64,000 nt of DNA from Leuctra nigra (GCA_934045905.1 OW203764.1:26400954-26464953), one strand, 5' to 3'; counted from the stretch's first letter, positions 11,169-22,368 are shown. Notes: a model not told the origin generated them from the sequence alone. Numbers and translations: made by a program.

Positions 11169-12413
11169 TGTAACAAGTTGGCCTATCTAGGTTAGAAAAT
11201 TAACTTTAAAAAATAATAATGTTTGCTTGAAATAGGTTTAAAGAATGAACAAGCTTGTAGCATGGCATTCTTAGAGTCAAGGTTAACTGAACACAAAGTA
11301 ATTAATTAGAATCATTATGTAAACTTACAATCTTTAAAATTCAACAGCAATCAAAATATAGACAAAAATATAACGAGCAATCAAATAAGTTTAACAATGT
11401 GCAATTATATCAAGAAAGTGAGTGAATCCATATAAAAAGTATGTGACCTTACCTAAATTGTGATGTCACCACGTAATAACAAGTGAACCAGTCATTGTGA
11501 TAACGCTACAAAACCAGTCAGCCAGACTAGTTTTCAGTGATTCCTAGAAAAGCATGGGCCTACGTGCAGAAAGAAAGTCGTTTCGCGGGCTTTAGAAATG
11601 ACAGAATGTCTAAAATTAGCTATCACGTGTACGAAACCAACCAATCAGATTCTTTGGAGGGAAAACGATGTCAGAGGGTATAAAACGTCAGGCTACCAGC
11701 CAAACTTCATCAGTCGGAGTTTTCTCAGAGCAGTGAGACCTGCCTCGCGAACCGTGAAGCCTTGTGCACGCAACATAGTATAATTTCAGCGAGACAGTGC
11801 CGATGTGATCGAAGGTAAACATTAAAATAACATTTTTGTATAAACGTCAACCCAGTAAATTCAAACTTCAAGCCTAATGCTGAGGCAAATAATATCGCAT
11901 TAAGACAATTTCAAGTTACAAGTGATCAACTGAACAGTTTCAACATTAAAGTCAGTAAATGTTAAAGTATAAAAGTTAGTGAATTGCAACTCCGGGAGAA
12001 ACCGACGAGTCTGCAGCCACGAACGTCATCAGCCTGAGCCAACTTGATCCAGCTGCTCGAGGAGGTCACTCCTTGTGCACGGACTGCTGGACGTCCTGGT
12101 AACCAAGGGGTTATTAGACAACATCATCGCATCGCAGCTGAAGGAGGTGACATATCCAGTCATTTCATTCTGCTGGTGGACTGGAGTTCACGGGACACAC
12201 TACGCAAGAGTCAACGCCATCCACTTGTTTACGCGGAAGTAAACAAACCAGACGACATCATCACTACTGCCGACGTATCGAACGTAATATTGTTTTCATA
12301 ATTTTTGATTGCTCTTTTCACATCAATGAACATTTATTTTCTCTGTAATAAACAAATTATAATATTGCTGATTCTTTGTGTTCTACCCTCTGAGCCAAAT
12401 CCCGCAGGTTTCA
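11169..12413 (+). repeat. 5' LTR
   Basis: Begins TGTAACAAG and ends GGTTTCA (TG...CA). It contains a CCAAT at 11641, a TATAAAA at 11679-11685, a likely start site in the TCAGTC near 11710, and AATAAA at 12347-12352. R would therefore be long, roughly 650 bases. Small open frames inside are not genes. Confidence 0.95.
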
Positions 12414-12414
12414 G

Positions 12415-12437
12415 TGGCGCTCAACGTGTGGGGCTCG
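12415..12437 (+). other. Primer binding site, tRNA-Lys type
   Basis: TGGCGCTCAACGTG followed by TGGGGCTCG lies one base after the LTR. It matches the complement of an insect tRNA-Lys 3' end apart from one substitution and a two-base insertion. This is first-strand priming of reverse transcription. Confidence 0.75.
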
Positions 12438-12641
12438 AATAACATTCCTGGGAGCAATTGTTTTGAAAGAAATAATTGTTTTCTTGATTGTGAAAGAGTT
12501 ACTCAGTTGTTCTGAAACTTGTGGACACAGGCATTGCGTAAAATTTTCATGTATTTGGAAATTTTACATAGAATCAACCCGTTAACGTAAAGATAAAGCC
12601 AACTGTAGATTTGTGCATGTTAGTTCATTACATCTGTTACG

Positions 12642-14258
12642 ATGGCAGATCGAGATGCAAGTTTAGCGTCAACTGTAGATTTAGATGAGACTGTAGAGGG
12701 GGCGGGGGACCAGTCAGTGGTTAGTGAACTCGAGGTAACTAGGAGCCAGGTGATAGGGGAGGACGAACACGATGACTCGCTACCTCATGTTGAAATGCCA
12801 ATCTTTGAAGAGAGACAAAAAGAAGCCAGAGCTGACAGTATATATTCACAATTCGGTGAGAAAGAATCCTCTAATCCAATTATGGAATTCCTAATGAAGG
12901 AAAGGGAAGCAAGAGAAAAGGAAAAGCAAGAACAACAAGAGAAAGAAGCTATCAAGGAAATGAATAGGAAACTAGAGAAACTAAAAGAAAAGGAGGAAAG
13001 TAAAAACGAGAAAATTAAGGAAAAGGAAGAAAGAGGAAAGGAGATGGAAAAGTTGTTGTTAAAAACTGAAAATGTCAGGGAGATCGTCAGTGAAATTCAA
13101 GCTGGATTGAAAAAGGTCGAAACTAGAGTCTCAAATGTAGAGGAGAGCGTACAGAGAATAAATGATAAAGTCGACACAGAGTTGGAGGTTATTAAGTCTT
13201 ACATAGAATCAATTGGAGAACAAACGAGCAGTGTAGAGGAAAAAGTAAAATCCGAATTAGTAAAGATCAACACTGAGATCGATGAGCGTGACAAGAAACT
13301 CAGTCTGGAGCTATTTTCATTAAGCTCGCGATTTGAAAGAAAGGATAAAGAGAAGAATGAAAGCATTTCAGCTATGAAGGAGAAAATAGAGGACGTAAGT
13401 AAAAAGGTAGATGAGAATGCCAAGAAGACTGGAACGACATCGAATATCATGTGTCATGCAAATAACGAGTTGCAATTTGCAAAACATTGTACTGAGTCGC
13501 TGATACAAGAGGCAATAAGATTTAATGGGGAAGAGAGTTGCCCAATAAACGCAATGCAATTTTTGAAGCTAATCAAAGAGCGTTTTTCAACATTCAATGT
13601 GAATAACAATCAGAAGCTGGGAATCATTGTCAAGTGTTTACATGGAAAAGCAGCAGACTGGTATGTAAATAATCCCGTTGAGAATATTGATAAATTTGAA
13701 GAGGCTTTTAAAGATAAATATTGGTCGCAAACTGTACAGCATCAGCTAATCAGATCAATCTATGCTGGAGAATACAAAATTAGTTCGAACCTAAACATGG
13801 TGACCTATGTCAATCGGATTATCAACAAGGCAAAATATGTGACAGAGTTGGTCAAAATGACGGAACAAGTTTTGGTTGGCATATTGATTAATCACTTACC
13901 ACCAAACATCAGGGTGATAGTGCGAGGCAAAGTCAAAACTAAAGACGAATTGATCAAGGAGCTGACTGATTTAGAGCATGATGAATTCACTGAGAAGCTA
14001 ATAAGAGACCCAAAGCAATATGAGCCAATTCGTAACGGGAACGGTTACAATGACAATAGGAACGGCTACAATAACAGGAATAGTTATGACAGGAATTGCA
14101 ATAACAATAACAACGGGAGAAACAGTCATAACAGAAATGGGAATGGTAACGGGAATGGTAACGGGAATAATAATAATCGTCCACCAGAGTCCGGTACGAA
14201 GGAAACGAAAAATGAGAATTCGGGAAACGAACAGAGGTCGACACAGAATGGAAAGTAG
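12642..14258 (+). CDS. gag: Gag structural protein of the LTR retrotransposon (538 aa)
   Basis: This is the particle-forming protein that packages element RNA in the cytoplasm. The first ATG after the primer site was chosen. Residues about 80-275 are a long charged coiled coil rich in Glu and Lys. Residues about 285-460 form a capsid-like domain with the retrotransposon-gag signature around KAADWYV (near 335-341) and an L-P-P-N-I-R motif further on. The tail (about 463-515) is rich in Asn, Gly and Arg and has no CCHC zinc knuckle, so RNA binding probably depends on this basic low-complexity segment. The frame is intact. A slippery heptamer at codons 528-529 allows -1 frameshifting into ORF2 just before the stop. 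The long N-terminal coiled coil is unusual for gypsy-group Gag. Confidence 0.9.
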   Translation: MADRDASLASTVDLDETVEGAGDQSVVSELEVTRSQVIGEDEHDDSLPHVEMPIFEERQKEARADSIYSQFGEKESSNPIMEFLMKEREAREKEKQEQQEKEAIKEMNRKLEKLKEKEESKNEKIKEKEERGKEMEKLLLKTENVREIVSEIQAGLKKVETRVSNVEESVQRINDKVDTELEVIKSYIESIGEQTSSVEEKVKSELVKINTEIDERDKKLSLELFSLSSRFERKDKEKNESISAMKEKIEDVSKKVDENAKKTGTTSNIMCHANNELQFAKHCTESLIQEAIRFNGEESCPINAMQFLKLIKERFSTFNVNNNQKLGIIVKCLHGKAADWYVNNPVENIDKFEEAFKDKYWSQTVQHQLIRSIYAGEYKISSNLNMVTYVNRIINKAKYVTELVKMTEQVLVGILINHLPPNIRVIVRGKVKTKDELIKELTDLEHDEFTEKLIRDPKQYEPIRNGNGYNDNRNGYNNRNSYDRNCNNNNNGRNSHNRNGNGNGNGNGNNNNRPPESGTKETKNENSGNEQRSTQNGK

Positions 14259-14284
14259 AGAAGGGACAAGATTTTGCGTCGACC
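14222..14284 (+). promoter_or_regulatory. Predicted -1 ribosomal frameshift signal
   Basis: The heptamer G GGA AAC (14222-14228) is in the correct phase with gag (GGA and AAC are gag codons) and fits X XXY YYZ. It lies inside the 43-base overlap where the ORF2 frame is already open (14216-14258). After a 7-base spacer, GGTCGAC (14236-14242) pairs perfectly with GTCGACC (14278-14284), giving a 7-bp stem with a 35-base loop. Slipping back one base leads into ORF2. Heptamer, phase, spacer and stem are seen directly; efficiency is unknown. Confidence 0.75.
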
Positions 14285-15148
14285 GAGAAAACACGTTTCA
14301 AAGAGAGAAAAGAAGAAATTAGGAGAATGCAGAAGAAAGAGCGTGAGGATCTTAAAGAGTATATACGCAGATCTTCAAGACGGTGGAAGAAAGAGATGGA
14401 TGAGCGAGAAGCTGCCAGAGAAGCAGAGGTTTCTGCAATAGAAAAGCAACTTCAAATAGATTTTTTGCTTTTCAAGAAAGGGATTGAAGACGCTGCTGCT
14501 TGCAAGACGTTGCAATCACAAGAGAGTATAGAGGGGGGCTGTGTGCTAGAAGAAATCGACGGAAATAAAATTAAATGTTTGGATGGCCCAGACAAAGTTG
14601 AAGGAAGTAGTTGTGAATATACGAAGATGAAGAAAGATGAAAATGTATTTCGAAGGAAGAATTTTGAAGACAATTGCGAGGTAGTATTGCCACAAGTGAG
14701 CGAGAAGGAAGAATTACAGATTCCGATTGCGAATCAAGATGATTTCGACAGAGTTCGAACAGTTGAAGAAATTGGCGATGTTTTGAAGTCTATAGGCGAC
14801 TTTAAAAGTAATGGTGAAAAGTTTCACGACGAGAAAAATGACAAGGTGATTATGAATGAAAACGATGATGTTTTGAAGAAAGGGTTGAATAATGATTTGA
14901 GAGAAGAACACGAAAATGTTTGCTTGCAAGATGGACTGCAAATGAACGTACGAGAACTGAAGAAGAAAGCTGACGAAAATGAAAACTACACATCGACCAC
15001 TGCTCAAGATAACAAGGAAGATTCTACTTGGAAACAGCTACTTGAAGATATTTCAAGAGTGACAACTCAAGGCGGTGGAGAAGACAGTACGATTTCATTT
15101 CCATTCGATCGTGGACGGAAGAATGAAATCAATACGTCGAACAAATGA
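14228..15148 (+). CDS. ORF2 of the LTR retrotransposon, frameshift product of unknown function
   Basis: In the -1 frame relative to gag, this reading frame opens at 14216. Through the frameshift it would add about 306 residues to Gag, giving a fusion of about 835. An internal ATG at 14327 (273 residues) is the alternative start. The N-terminal third is a basic, Arg/Lys/Glu-rich predicted coiled coil; the rest is acidic and rich in Asp, Glu, Asn and Lys, ending ...NEINTSNK. I see no protease D-S/T-G, no reverse-transcriptase YXDD and no integrase motif. Its position is that of the N-terminus of a Gag-Pol polyprotein, so it may be what remains after pol was deleted, or a Gag extension that adapts the element to a helper. 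Confidence 0.7.
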   Translation, partial: RTEVDTEWKVEKGQDFASTEKTRFKERKEEIRRMQKKEREDLKEYIRRSSRRWKKEMDEREAAREAEVSAIEKQLQIDFLLFKKGIEDAAACKTLQSQESIEGGCVLEEIDGNKIKCLDGPDKVEGSSCEYTKMKKDENVFRRKNFEDNCEVVLPQVSEKEELQIPIANQDDFDRVRTVEEIGDVLKSIGDFKSNGEKFHDEKNDKVIMNENDDVLKKGLNNDLREEHENVCLQDGLQMNVRELKKKADENENYTSTTAQDNKEDSTWKQLLEDISRVTTQGGGEDSTISFPFDRGRKNEINTSNK

Positions 15149-15534
15149 TTCCTACTGATGACAACAGCAATGTAATGTTGATGTTTGGTATGATGACCCA
15201 GCAGAAGTAGGTCACTAGGCCAATAACGGGATTGTGATGAGAGAGAGGGTTGAGTCGAGCATCGTTTCCGGGAGGTAGGATGAGGTTTGTTTTTGTTTTG
15301 GTAGATGGAGGGGTGAGTTCATTCATTCAGGTTTAGATTAGACAGCTGTAAGGGGAAATAAACTTGCATCTGTTGAAGGAAACTTTTTGTTTGTCAAAAG
15401 GAAGAAATTATTCCTGCTAGATAGTCCAGTCTCTATGTGAATCCTTGTTTTATCACCATTTTCTCATTCAAAATTTCAATGTGTTTCAAATTTGACTTCA
15501 GTCAAAAGGTGAACAACAAGAATTCAGGGGGCTC
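15149..15534 (+). other. Non-coding 3' part of the LTR-element interior with purine tract
   Basis: No reading frame of note. The AGGGGG at 15526-15531, three bases before the LTR, is the likely polypurine tract for second-strand priming. Confidence 0.65.
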
Positions 15535-16779
15535 TGTAACAAGTTGGCCTATCTAGGTTAGAAAATTAACTTTAAAAAATAATAATGTTTGCTTGAAATA
15601 GGTTTAAAGAATGAACAAGCTTGTAGCATGGCATTCTTAGAGTCAAGGTTAACTGAACACAAAGTAATTAATTAGAATCATTATGTAAACTTACAATCTT
15701 TAAAATTCAACAGCAATCAAAATATAGACAAAAATATAACGAGCAATCAAATAAGTTTAACAATGTGCAATTATATCAAGAAAGTGAGTGAATCCATATA
15801 AAAAGTATGTGACCTTACCTAAATTGTGATGTCACCACGTAATAACAAGTGAACCAGTCATTGTGATAACGCTACAAAACCAGTCAGCCAGACTAGTTTT
15901 CAGTGATTCCTAGAAAAGCATGGGCCTACGTGCAGAAAGAAAGTCGTTTCGCGGGCTTTAGAAATGACAGAATGTCTAAAATTAGCTATCACGTGTACGA
16001 AACCAACCAATCAGATTCTTTGGAGGGAAAACGATGTCAGAGGGTATAAAACGTCAGGCTACCAGCCAAACTTCATCAGTCGGAGTTTTCTCAGAGCAGT
16101 GAGACCTGCCTCGCGAACCGTGAAGCCTTGTGCACGCAACATAGTATAATTTCAGCGAGACAGTGCCGATGTGATCGAAGGTAAACATTAAAATAACATT
16201 TTTGTATAAACGTCAACCCAGTAAATTCAAACTTCAAGCCTAATGCTGAGGCAAATAATATCGCATTAAGACAATTTCAAGTTACAAGTGATCAACTGAA
16301 CAGTTTCAACATTAAAGTCAGTAAATGTTAAAGTATAAAAGTTAGTGAATTGCAACTCCGGGAGAAACCGACGAGTCTGCAGCCACGAACGTCATCAGCC
16401 TGAGCCAACTTGATCCAGCTGCTCGAGGAGGTCACTCCTTGTGCACGGACTGCTGGACGTCCTGGTAACCAAGGGGTTATTAGACAACATCATCGCATCG
16501 CAGCTGAAGGAGGTGACATATCCAGTCATTTCATTCTGCTGGTGGACTGGAGTTCACGGGACACACTACGCAAGAGTCAACGCCATCCACTTGTTTACGC
16601 GGAAGTAAACAAACCAGACGACATCATCACTACTGCCGACGTATCGAACGTAATATTGTTTTCATAATTTTTGATTGCTCTTTTCACATCAATGAACATT
16701 TATTTTCTCTGTAATAAACAAATTATAATATTGCTGATTCTTTGTGTTCTACCCTCTGAGCCAAATCCCGCAGGTTTCA
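15535..16779 (+). repeat. 3' LTR
   Basis: Same length (1245 bp) as the 5' LTR and apparently the same sequence throughout the parts compared. TATAAAA lies at 16045-16051 and the polyadenylation signal is at the equivalent place. Followed by the ACAT duplication at 16780-16783. Confidence 0.95.
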
Positions 16780-17117
16780 ACATAATCAGCGTCGATTGCA
16801 AATAAATTTAAATATGTTTAAATAATATTCCTTTGGGTAGGTACCTTGAAAGCAGAAGGGCCTAAGTCTATGATCGCGAAGGAATATCGCGAACGAATGT
16901 AGCACACATTCGGATCCTGTAACCAAGCTCTATCAATTACAAATTGACTGAAGTCCAAAAATACAGATGTTGGAAGTATTTTCTTTCAAAATGATTTATG
17001 TCACAAATAGGTACAACAAATAAGATTGGATGAACGCTTCTCAATGATCATTGAAATGGACTACCGGCATTTTGCATCAGAGGCAGAGATTTAATATTCA
17101 GATAAGTACCCTTTTTG

Positions 17118-17473
17118 TTAAGGTGGCGCAATCACTCGAGGCATAGTTTCAGATCTTCATCATTTTTTGTATACTTATTGATAATCACGCCATACACAAT
17201 ACTTGAAAAAATTAAACACTTCTCGTGTCTAGTTTCTGAGATAATCTGAGTTTTCTCCCCCATGTTATCTTATGGCAGCCAAGTAAAATCGTGTCATTTT
17301 TAAGCTAAAATGAAGTTCTAATTTTTTTGTACAGTTAGAATTTAACAAAAAACATTTTTTCAGGTAGACTTACGGACATACTATTAGGAAAAAATTTAAA
17401 ACAACACCAACGTGTGCTATTTTAAAAGTTATTAATCAAATTCTAAATGATTTTCCGTTACCTCCCATGTTAA
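17118..17473 (+). mobile_element. TTAA-bounded repeat, monomer copy
   Basis: A 356-bp unit starts TTAAGGTGGCGC and ends CCTCCCATGTTAA. It is the same sequence that forms each arm of the palindromic element at 39479-40183. TTAA at both ends suggests piggyBac-type insertion, but the two ends are not inverted repeats of each other, so this could be a single arm of the dimer. Confidence 0.65.
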
Positions 17474-17594
17474 AGTTTTGTTCATTCTCAAAAGATATAA
17501 AATTGAAAACTCATTAGGTATTGGATGGGAGTTTCAAACAACAGGAGGACAATACACGAGTATTTTATACTTCAATATAGCTGAAAGCTGTAAT

Positions 17595-18406
17595 TAGGGA
17601 TGGAGAAAATATCGATATATATCGATATCAAAAAAATATCGAAATATCGATACCTGAATATATTGAATATCGATATATTGAAATATCGATATATCGATAT
17701 ATTGAAATATCGATATATCGAAATATTGAAATATCGATATATTGAAATATTGAAATATCGAAATATCGAAATATTGAAATATTGAAATATCGAAATATCG
17801 AAATATCGAAATATTGAAATATCGAAATATCGAAATATTGAAATATCGATATATTGAAATATCGATATATCGAAGCGTTACCGTATGATAAAACTATATT
17901 CTTAATTGAAGTTTATACCTACAATGGCAAAATAATTCATATTTGCAGTGCAGCGTTTATCAGATTTTACGACAATTTCTCAGATTATTCACATTTTCTT
18001 TCTTATCTGGCCGGTGACCCTATATTTTGGAACGGCTGTGTTATTTCTATTTAAATTTTCTTTTGAATTTCCTAGCAGTTTTAGGAGCAATTTAAGGCAT
18101 TTATGCGATATATCAATATTTCCATACCTAAATCGATATATAATATTGTCATATATCAATATTTCGATATTTCAATATATCGATATTTCGATATTTCGAT
18201 ATTTCAATATTTCGATATTTCAATATTTCAATATATCGATATTTCGATACTTCAATATTTCAATATATCGATATTTCAATATTTCAATATATCAATATTT
18301 CAATATTTCAATATATCGATATATCGCGATATCGATATATCGATATATATCGATATATAAATGATATCGATAGTCGATATCAAAATCCAGGTTCGCTCCA
18401 TCCCTA
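17595..18406. mobile_element. hAT-type MITE built of TATCGATA-rich arms
   Basis: The element begins TAGGGATGGAG and ends CTCCATCCCTA and is flanked by a perfect 8-bp duplication, GCTGTAAT (17587-17594 and 18407-18414). Eight-base duplications and this terminus type fit hAT transposons. The left arm (17595-17873) is a variable array of ATATCGATAT and AATATTGAAATATCG words, the right arm (18100-18406) its inverted counterpart. The middle 225 bp is unique. There is no transposase; Ile/Tyr-rich frames across it are artefacts. Confidence 0.9.
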
Positions 18407-18414
18407 GCTGTAAT

Positions 18415-19397
18415 AAATTTTTTTTAAATGGTAATTATAACAATAAATAAATATGTGCTATATCGAGTGCTCGCGCCACGTTAACTCAATATTCAATAAA
18501 CAGCGAGTTAGTATACCTACTGTTATTGTTGGCAGCGTCCCACTGAATTATTGTTTTCCACACCATTAAACCCCCAAACTTTGTACAAGTTCCACAATAA
18601 TGTGCTCACGTCTTATATTGGACTAGTCCCGATATTCACCGAGAGCTAATTAAATCCAGTGATTTATGCACAACACTTTGGCTGCACGTGTCGTGTAAGT
18701 AGGTGGCAATATAGGACGTCTCGTGTGGCGTCGTCGGCGTCGGTGGCGTCGATTCTGAAGATCGCATTACTCTTCTTGGCAGGCGCAATGATGCTCTGAT
18801 GATTATTGGCAGGAGTTGTTCTGATCGAATTGCAACTCCGTCAAATGAGATAGATGTCTCGAGATCTTATTTTCTAGTCTCTTTTACGGGACATAGATTG
18901 ATTGGCTTTAAGGGTTGGAAAGAAAATATGATTTGGAAGCGAGTGCACAGACAATTTTGATTTCTTATCTATTTTTTGCTTATGAAATTGTATTTGTTGT
19001 ATTTATTTCAAAATGTTTGCTATTAACTCCGACCTAAATATAGATAGTGATACGTATAACTATATCTACACTATCAAAAAACAAGAATTCAATTAGTCCA
19101 ATTGAATTAATTTAGTTTATTTCAACTTTTAAGCTTTGATGCTTAATATACTTGTTTCTGGAAGCTAAATTGTCAAAATATTTAGGTCATAGATTCAGTC
19201 TCCTCTCATGGGGAAACATCTAGCCAGTGCGGGTTAATACCTTAATACCATCACTAGAGTAATTATTCTTACAAGACACATGTGCGTTGTTCGCACTGCA
19301 CTAATTGGGAGAGTAATGTTGAAGCATTTTAATTGTACTCTCACAGGCTCTAAATTAAGTTCCCATACAATCACTCACGCAATCTACAAGTCATTTG
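18415..19397. other. No gene seen; short CG-rich patch
   Basis: Mostly AT-rich. The segment 18690-18800 is richer in CG, with GTCGTCGGCGTCGG repeats, and may be a conserved or regulatory patch, for example for the AstA upstream exon. No splice or promoter arrangement is convincing. Confidence 0.35.
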
Positions 19398-19597
19398 NNN
19401 NNNNNNNNNNNNNNNNNNNNNNNNNNNNNNNNNNNNNNNNNNNNNNNNNNNNNNNNNNNNNNNNNNNNNNNNNNNNNNNNNNNNNNNNNNNNNNNNNNNN
19501 NNNNNNNNNNNNNNNNNNNNNNNNNNNNNNNNNNNNNNNNNNNNNNNNNNNNNNNNNNNNNNNNNNNNNNNNNNNNNNNNNNNNNNNNNNNNNNNNN
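19398..19597. other. Assembly gap (200 N)
   Basis: Two hundred unknown bases, probably a scaffolding placeholder of arbitrary length. Confidence 0.99.
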
Positions 19598-21689
19598 TGA
19601 ACAAGCTAAAATGTTGGGCTGTCTGTCTGTTTTGTTGTGTATCTATACTTTTTTGTAAGTGAAAATGGACCGTTTGTCCGAAGAAGCTAAAATTTTGGAA
19701 AGGCTTAATGACAATTATTTTATATTATATTACCTACACAGCACACATTTTCAGCAAAATTGTTCAAGTACTTAAAGAGTTACTTACATTTCAAACTTAT
19801 TTTGAAATATTTGAATTTTATATCTATAAATCTATAAATATTAAGAAATATCAATTAAATATTTAAAATTAAGAATACAATATTAATATCACTTGTGACA
19901 GTTTGGTATCAAAATTATTAAAGTGAAGCTATTATGGTTCAATGACCACACCCTTATCAGACAAACAGACAATAATTTTTACTTTCAACCAATCAATGAA
20001 TTGCGTTTAAAAATCATCCTGTAGAATATTCCTGTATTGATCTATGTGACTTCCAAATTTCAGCTTGATCAGAAGAACATGTGAAACAACCACGTAACAA
20101 CAGACGGAAATAAATAAAATGAAAGGGTATACATAGAGGTGTCAAATGATGGAGAGAAACTGTCTTATTACAAATGGTGGCAGATGTGGGACGTATAACT
20201 TCAAGCGATTGTCGGTACTCCCTGTTTAGCTCCTGTTTCCTTTCAATGCACGTTTTCGATCCTCTCGCTTTCTGAACGCAAGTTTCATTGTAATTATACG
20301 CAATATTGTCGAATTGAGTTAGTACCGTTCCATAATTAACTAACTTGTGAAATAAATGTCGAACCAAGTCAACCTCTGATTTGTGACTAGATTTGAAATT
20401 ACGCATAAAATTAGGCGATAAAAAATTATTTTGGTTTAAAAATGATATTTCTTATAGTAAAATGGACCTCAAAAATAATTTAACAACAATTACAAATTTA
20501 AATATATATTAATTCAATGCTCGTTGTCGATCCTGAAACAGAATTAGTCACGTTTATTTTACAAAATCAAAACCACGTATTATTTTGATTTGAATAGTAT
20601 TTTACCCTTGATAATGACACTTCAAACATTTCCACATTATTGTCTGTACCATTCCGTTATTTGTACTTGGAGAAATTAATTTCAATTTTAAAATATCATG
20701 TCAACTTCAATTTTCGTGACCGAGAATTCGAGCTGATTGCGATTGCAATGATGCTTTGGTATCTTCTTTCGTACTAAAATTCATTCCACGAAAAGGCCGA
20801 TGTCCACAGCCAGTGTTGTGTTTTGTCATTTATATGAAGCATGATATTCCTCCACGAAGGTATTAGATTAGCTGGGTTTTATAAACAATCCAACATTTCA
20901 ACTATAACACCTAGCGTCGTTGGAATTCCTATTTCCTCCTTTACTGCGTAAAACTATAAAACGTCATATTATATTCAATGGTTCAGCGTATTGTTTGAAC
21001 TGTAATAATAAAGCGAAAGCGACTGTGTTGTTTTAATAGACACACTCACTTTTCCGGATAACGAGTTACAAGATTAACACCATCTGGTGCCTGGTTGACT
21101 TTCTAGTCAAGTCAGCAGCGTTCAAGTTTGCCCAATTCACAAGTGAAGTGATACATACATGGAATGTATAGTTCAAGTTCGTTCACTGTTAGAATATTTC
21201 TGTCGTTTTCGTTGTTCACGTCGTTCACGTGAACTCTGCTCTGTCAATAGCAAGACTTTCTTCATTGTATTATAGAAATGTTATCAATTATGTCAAATAC
21301 ACAATTTTAAATGTTAGAAAATATTATAAAAATTCATTTATTTGATTTATTTTTTAACTACCTACAGTACAGTCGTATTATGTATATTTTTGATTATTAT
21401 ATCGATACATGTGTAGGTATGCAATTTGTTCGCTAGACTACAGTAATCTACACGGCGGCCATTGCGGATCATTATTCTTACAGTGAACGAACTTTACGTA
21501 TAGCTATAGAAACTTTATAGAGAGTACCCTAGTTTAACCAGATATATATTATCAAAAAAGTAGAAATACAGAGAGTAAGTACAGGTTTTTCATAAATAAA
21601 TTACTTGATCAAACTTCATAACTTGAGAATTTGTTATAGCGAGTGGCACTACAGAACTCTTGGCTTTTTTGCGTTTTTTGTGTTCAATT
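19598..21689. other. No gene supported
   Basis: A 130-codon minus-strand frame (20014-20406) has no recognisable domain, and its flanks contain words shared with the dispersed repeats (CAGCTTGATCAGAAG). The rest is AT-rich. The AstA 5' exon may lie here but cannot be picked out. Confidence 0.4.
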
Positions 21690-22090
21690 TGCCTAGGTCA
21701 AACCGTTCAACTAATCGATCTGAAATGTTGCGTTCACACTAATGCCATAAGAGCGGTCACATAGTTTTTGAACAAAATCCTGTGATTGGTTGAAAATTAA
21801 AAAACGGGACCGTTGGACTTATCAATGGTCATTGGGACCATCATATCAGGAGGTTTTGACCATTTTCAGACCAATCTGTCAAAACTCAAAAGTTATTGAC
21901 ACTTTATGAACAATTAATGCTTGTTTTGAAATATTTTGCAGATTTATTTCATCTAAAAAACAAATTGCTCCTTTGACGCATTTGATTTGATCTCTTCATA
22001 GGGGTTTCTAATGCCTGTGGCAACAAACTTTTACACGCATATTAATTCGCATGTATTATTAAGGCTCGCTTATTCCAAGTTTACTTGAAA
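21690..22090 (-). repeat. Dispersed repeat R1, copy D (partial)
   Basis: Shares ordered blocks with the copies at 26635-27265, 27440-27850 and 37571-38500: AGGTCAAACCGTTCAACTAA, GGTCATTGGGACCA, AAAAGTTATTG and GAGGCTCGCT-like ends. It is in the same orientation as 27440-27850. No coding capacity. Confidence 0.6.
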
Positions 22091-22183
22091 TAGTTCTGTA
22101 TTTGTAAATTCTAAATTTATGATATCAAAAATGATGCACATGTATCAATGTATGAAATTTGACGTAGGTACACCCAACAAATC

Positions 22184-22368
22184 ATAAAACGGTATTTGAG
22201 CGAAACAGATTGGCTGCTGGTCACGTTCCTTGACAATCAATCCTTGTTATTATCAATGAAATCAGAGCTCAACTGAGTTAGGCAACTAGTAACCATAGAC
22301 TTCATCGGATGATGCCATCACATGTTTTTCAGCCAATCCATTTGTTTCAAATACCGTTTTATCATTCG
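22184..22368. repeat. Small imperfect inverted repeat
   Basis: ATAAAACGGTATTTGA and an ATTGGCTG block near 22184-22218 recur inverted at about 22333-22365. Probably a short fold-back element. Confidence 0.4.

Larger units (their letters stand above)
11169..16779 (+). mobile_element. Complete but pol-less LTR retrotransposon (gag + ORF2)
   Basis: Two 1245-bp LTRs flank a 3.1-kb interior, and the whole is bordered by the 4-bp target duplication ACAT (11165-11168 and 16780-16783). The primer site resembles the 3' end of tRNA-Lys, and an AGGGGG purine tract precedes the right LTR. The interior encodes an intact gag and a second ORF reached by an apparent -1 frameshift. Protease, reverse transcriptase, RNase H and integrase are all missing, so the element must be mobilised in trans. 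The 4-bp duplication and Lys primer suit the Ty3/gypsy (Metaviridae) group. The 61- and 85-codon frames in the two LTRs read identically and long stretches match base for base, so insertion looks recent. Confidence 0.93.

Noticed and set aside
11598..12301. 61- and 85-codon frames in the left LTR, repeated at 15964-16667
   Set aside because: Both lie inside LTR regulatory sequence, have no domain and repeat only because the LTRs do.
14020..14322. Third frame overlapping the end of gag (100 codons, both strands open)
   Set aside because: The Asn/Gly codon repeats of gag keep all frames open here; only the -1 frame continues into a long ORF.
19280..19658. Open frames across 19398-19597
   Set aside because: They run through unknown bases of an assembly gap.
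20014..20406. 130-codon minus-strand frame
   Set aside because: No domain, no splice context, and words shared with dispersed repeats nearby.
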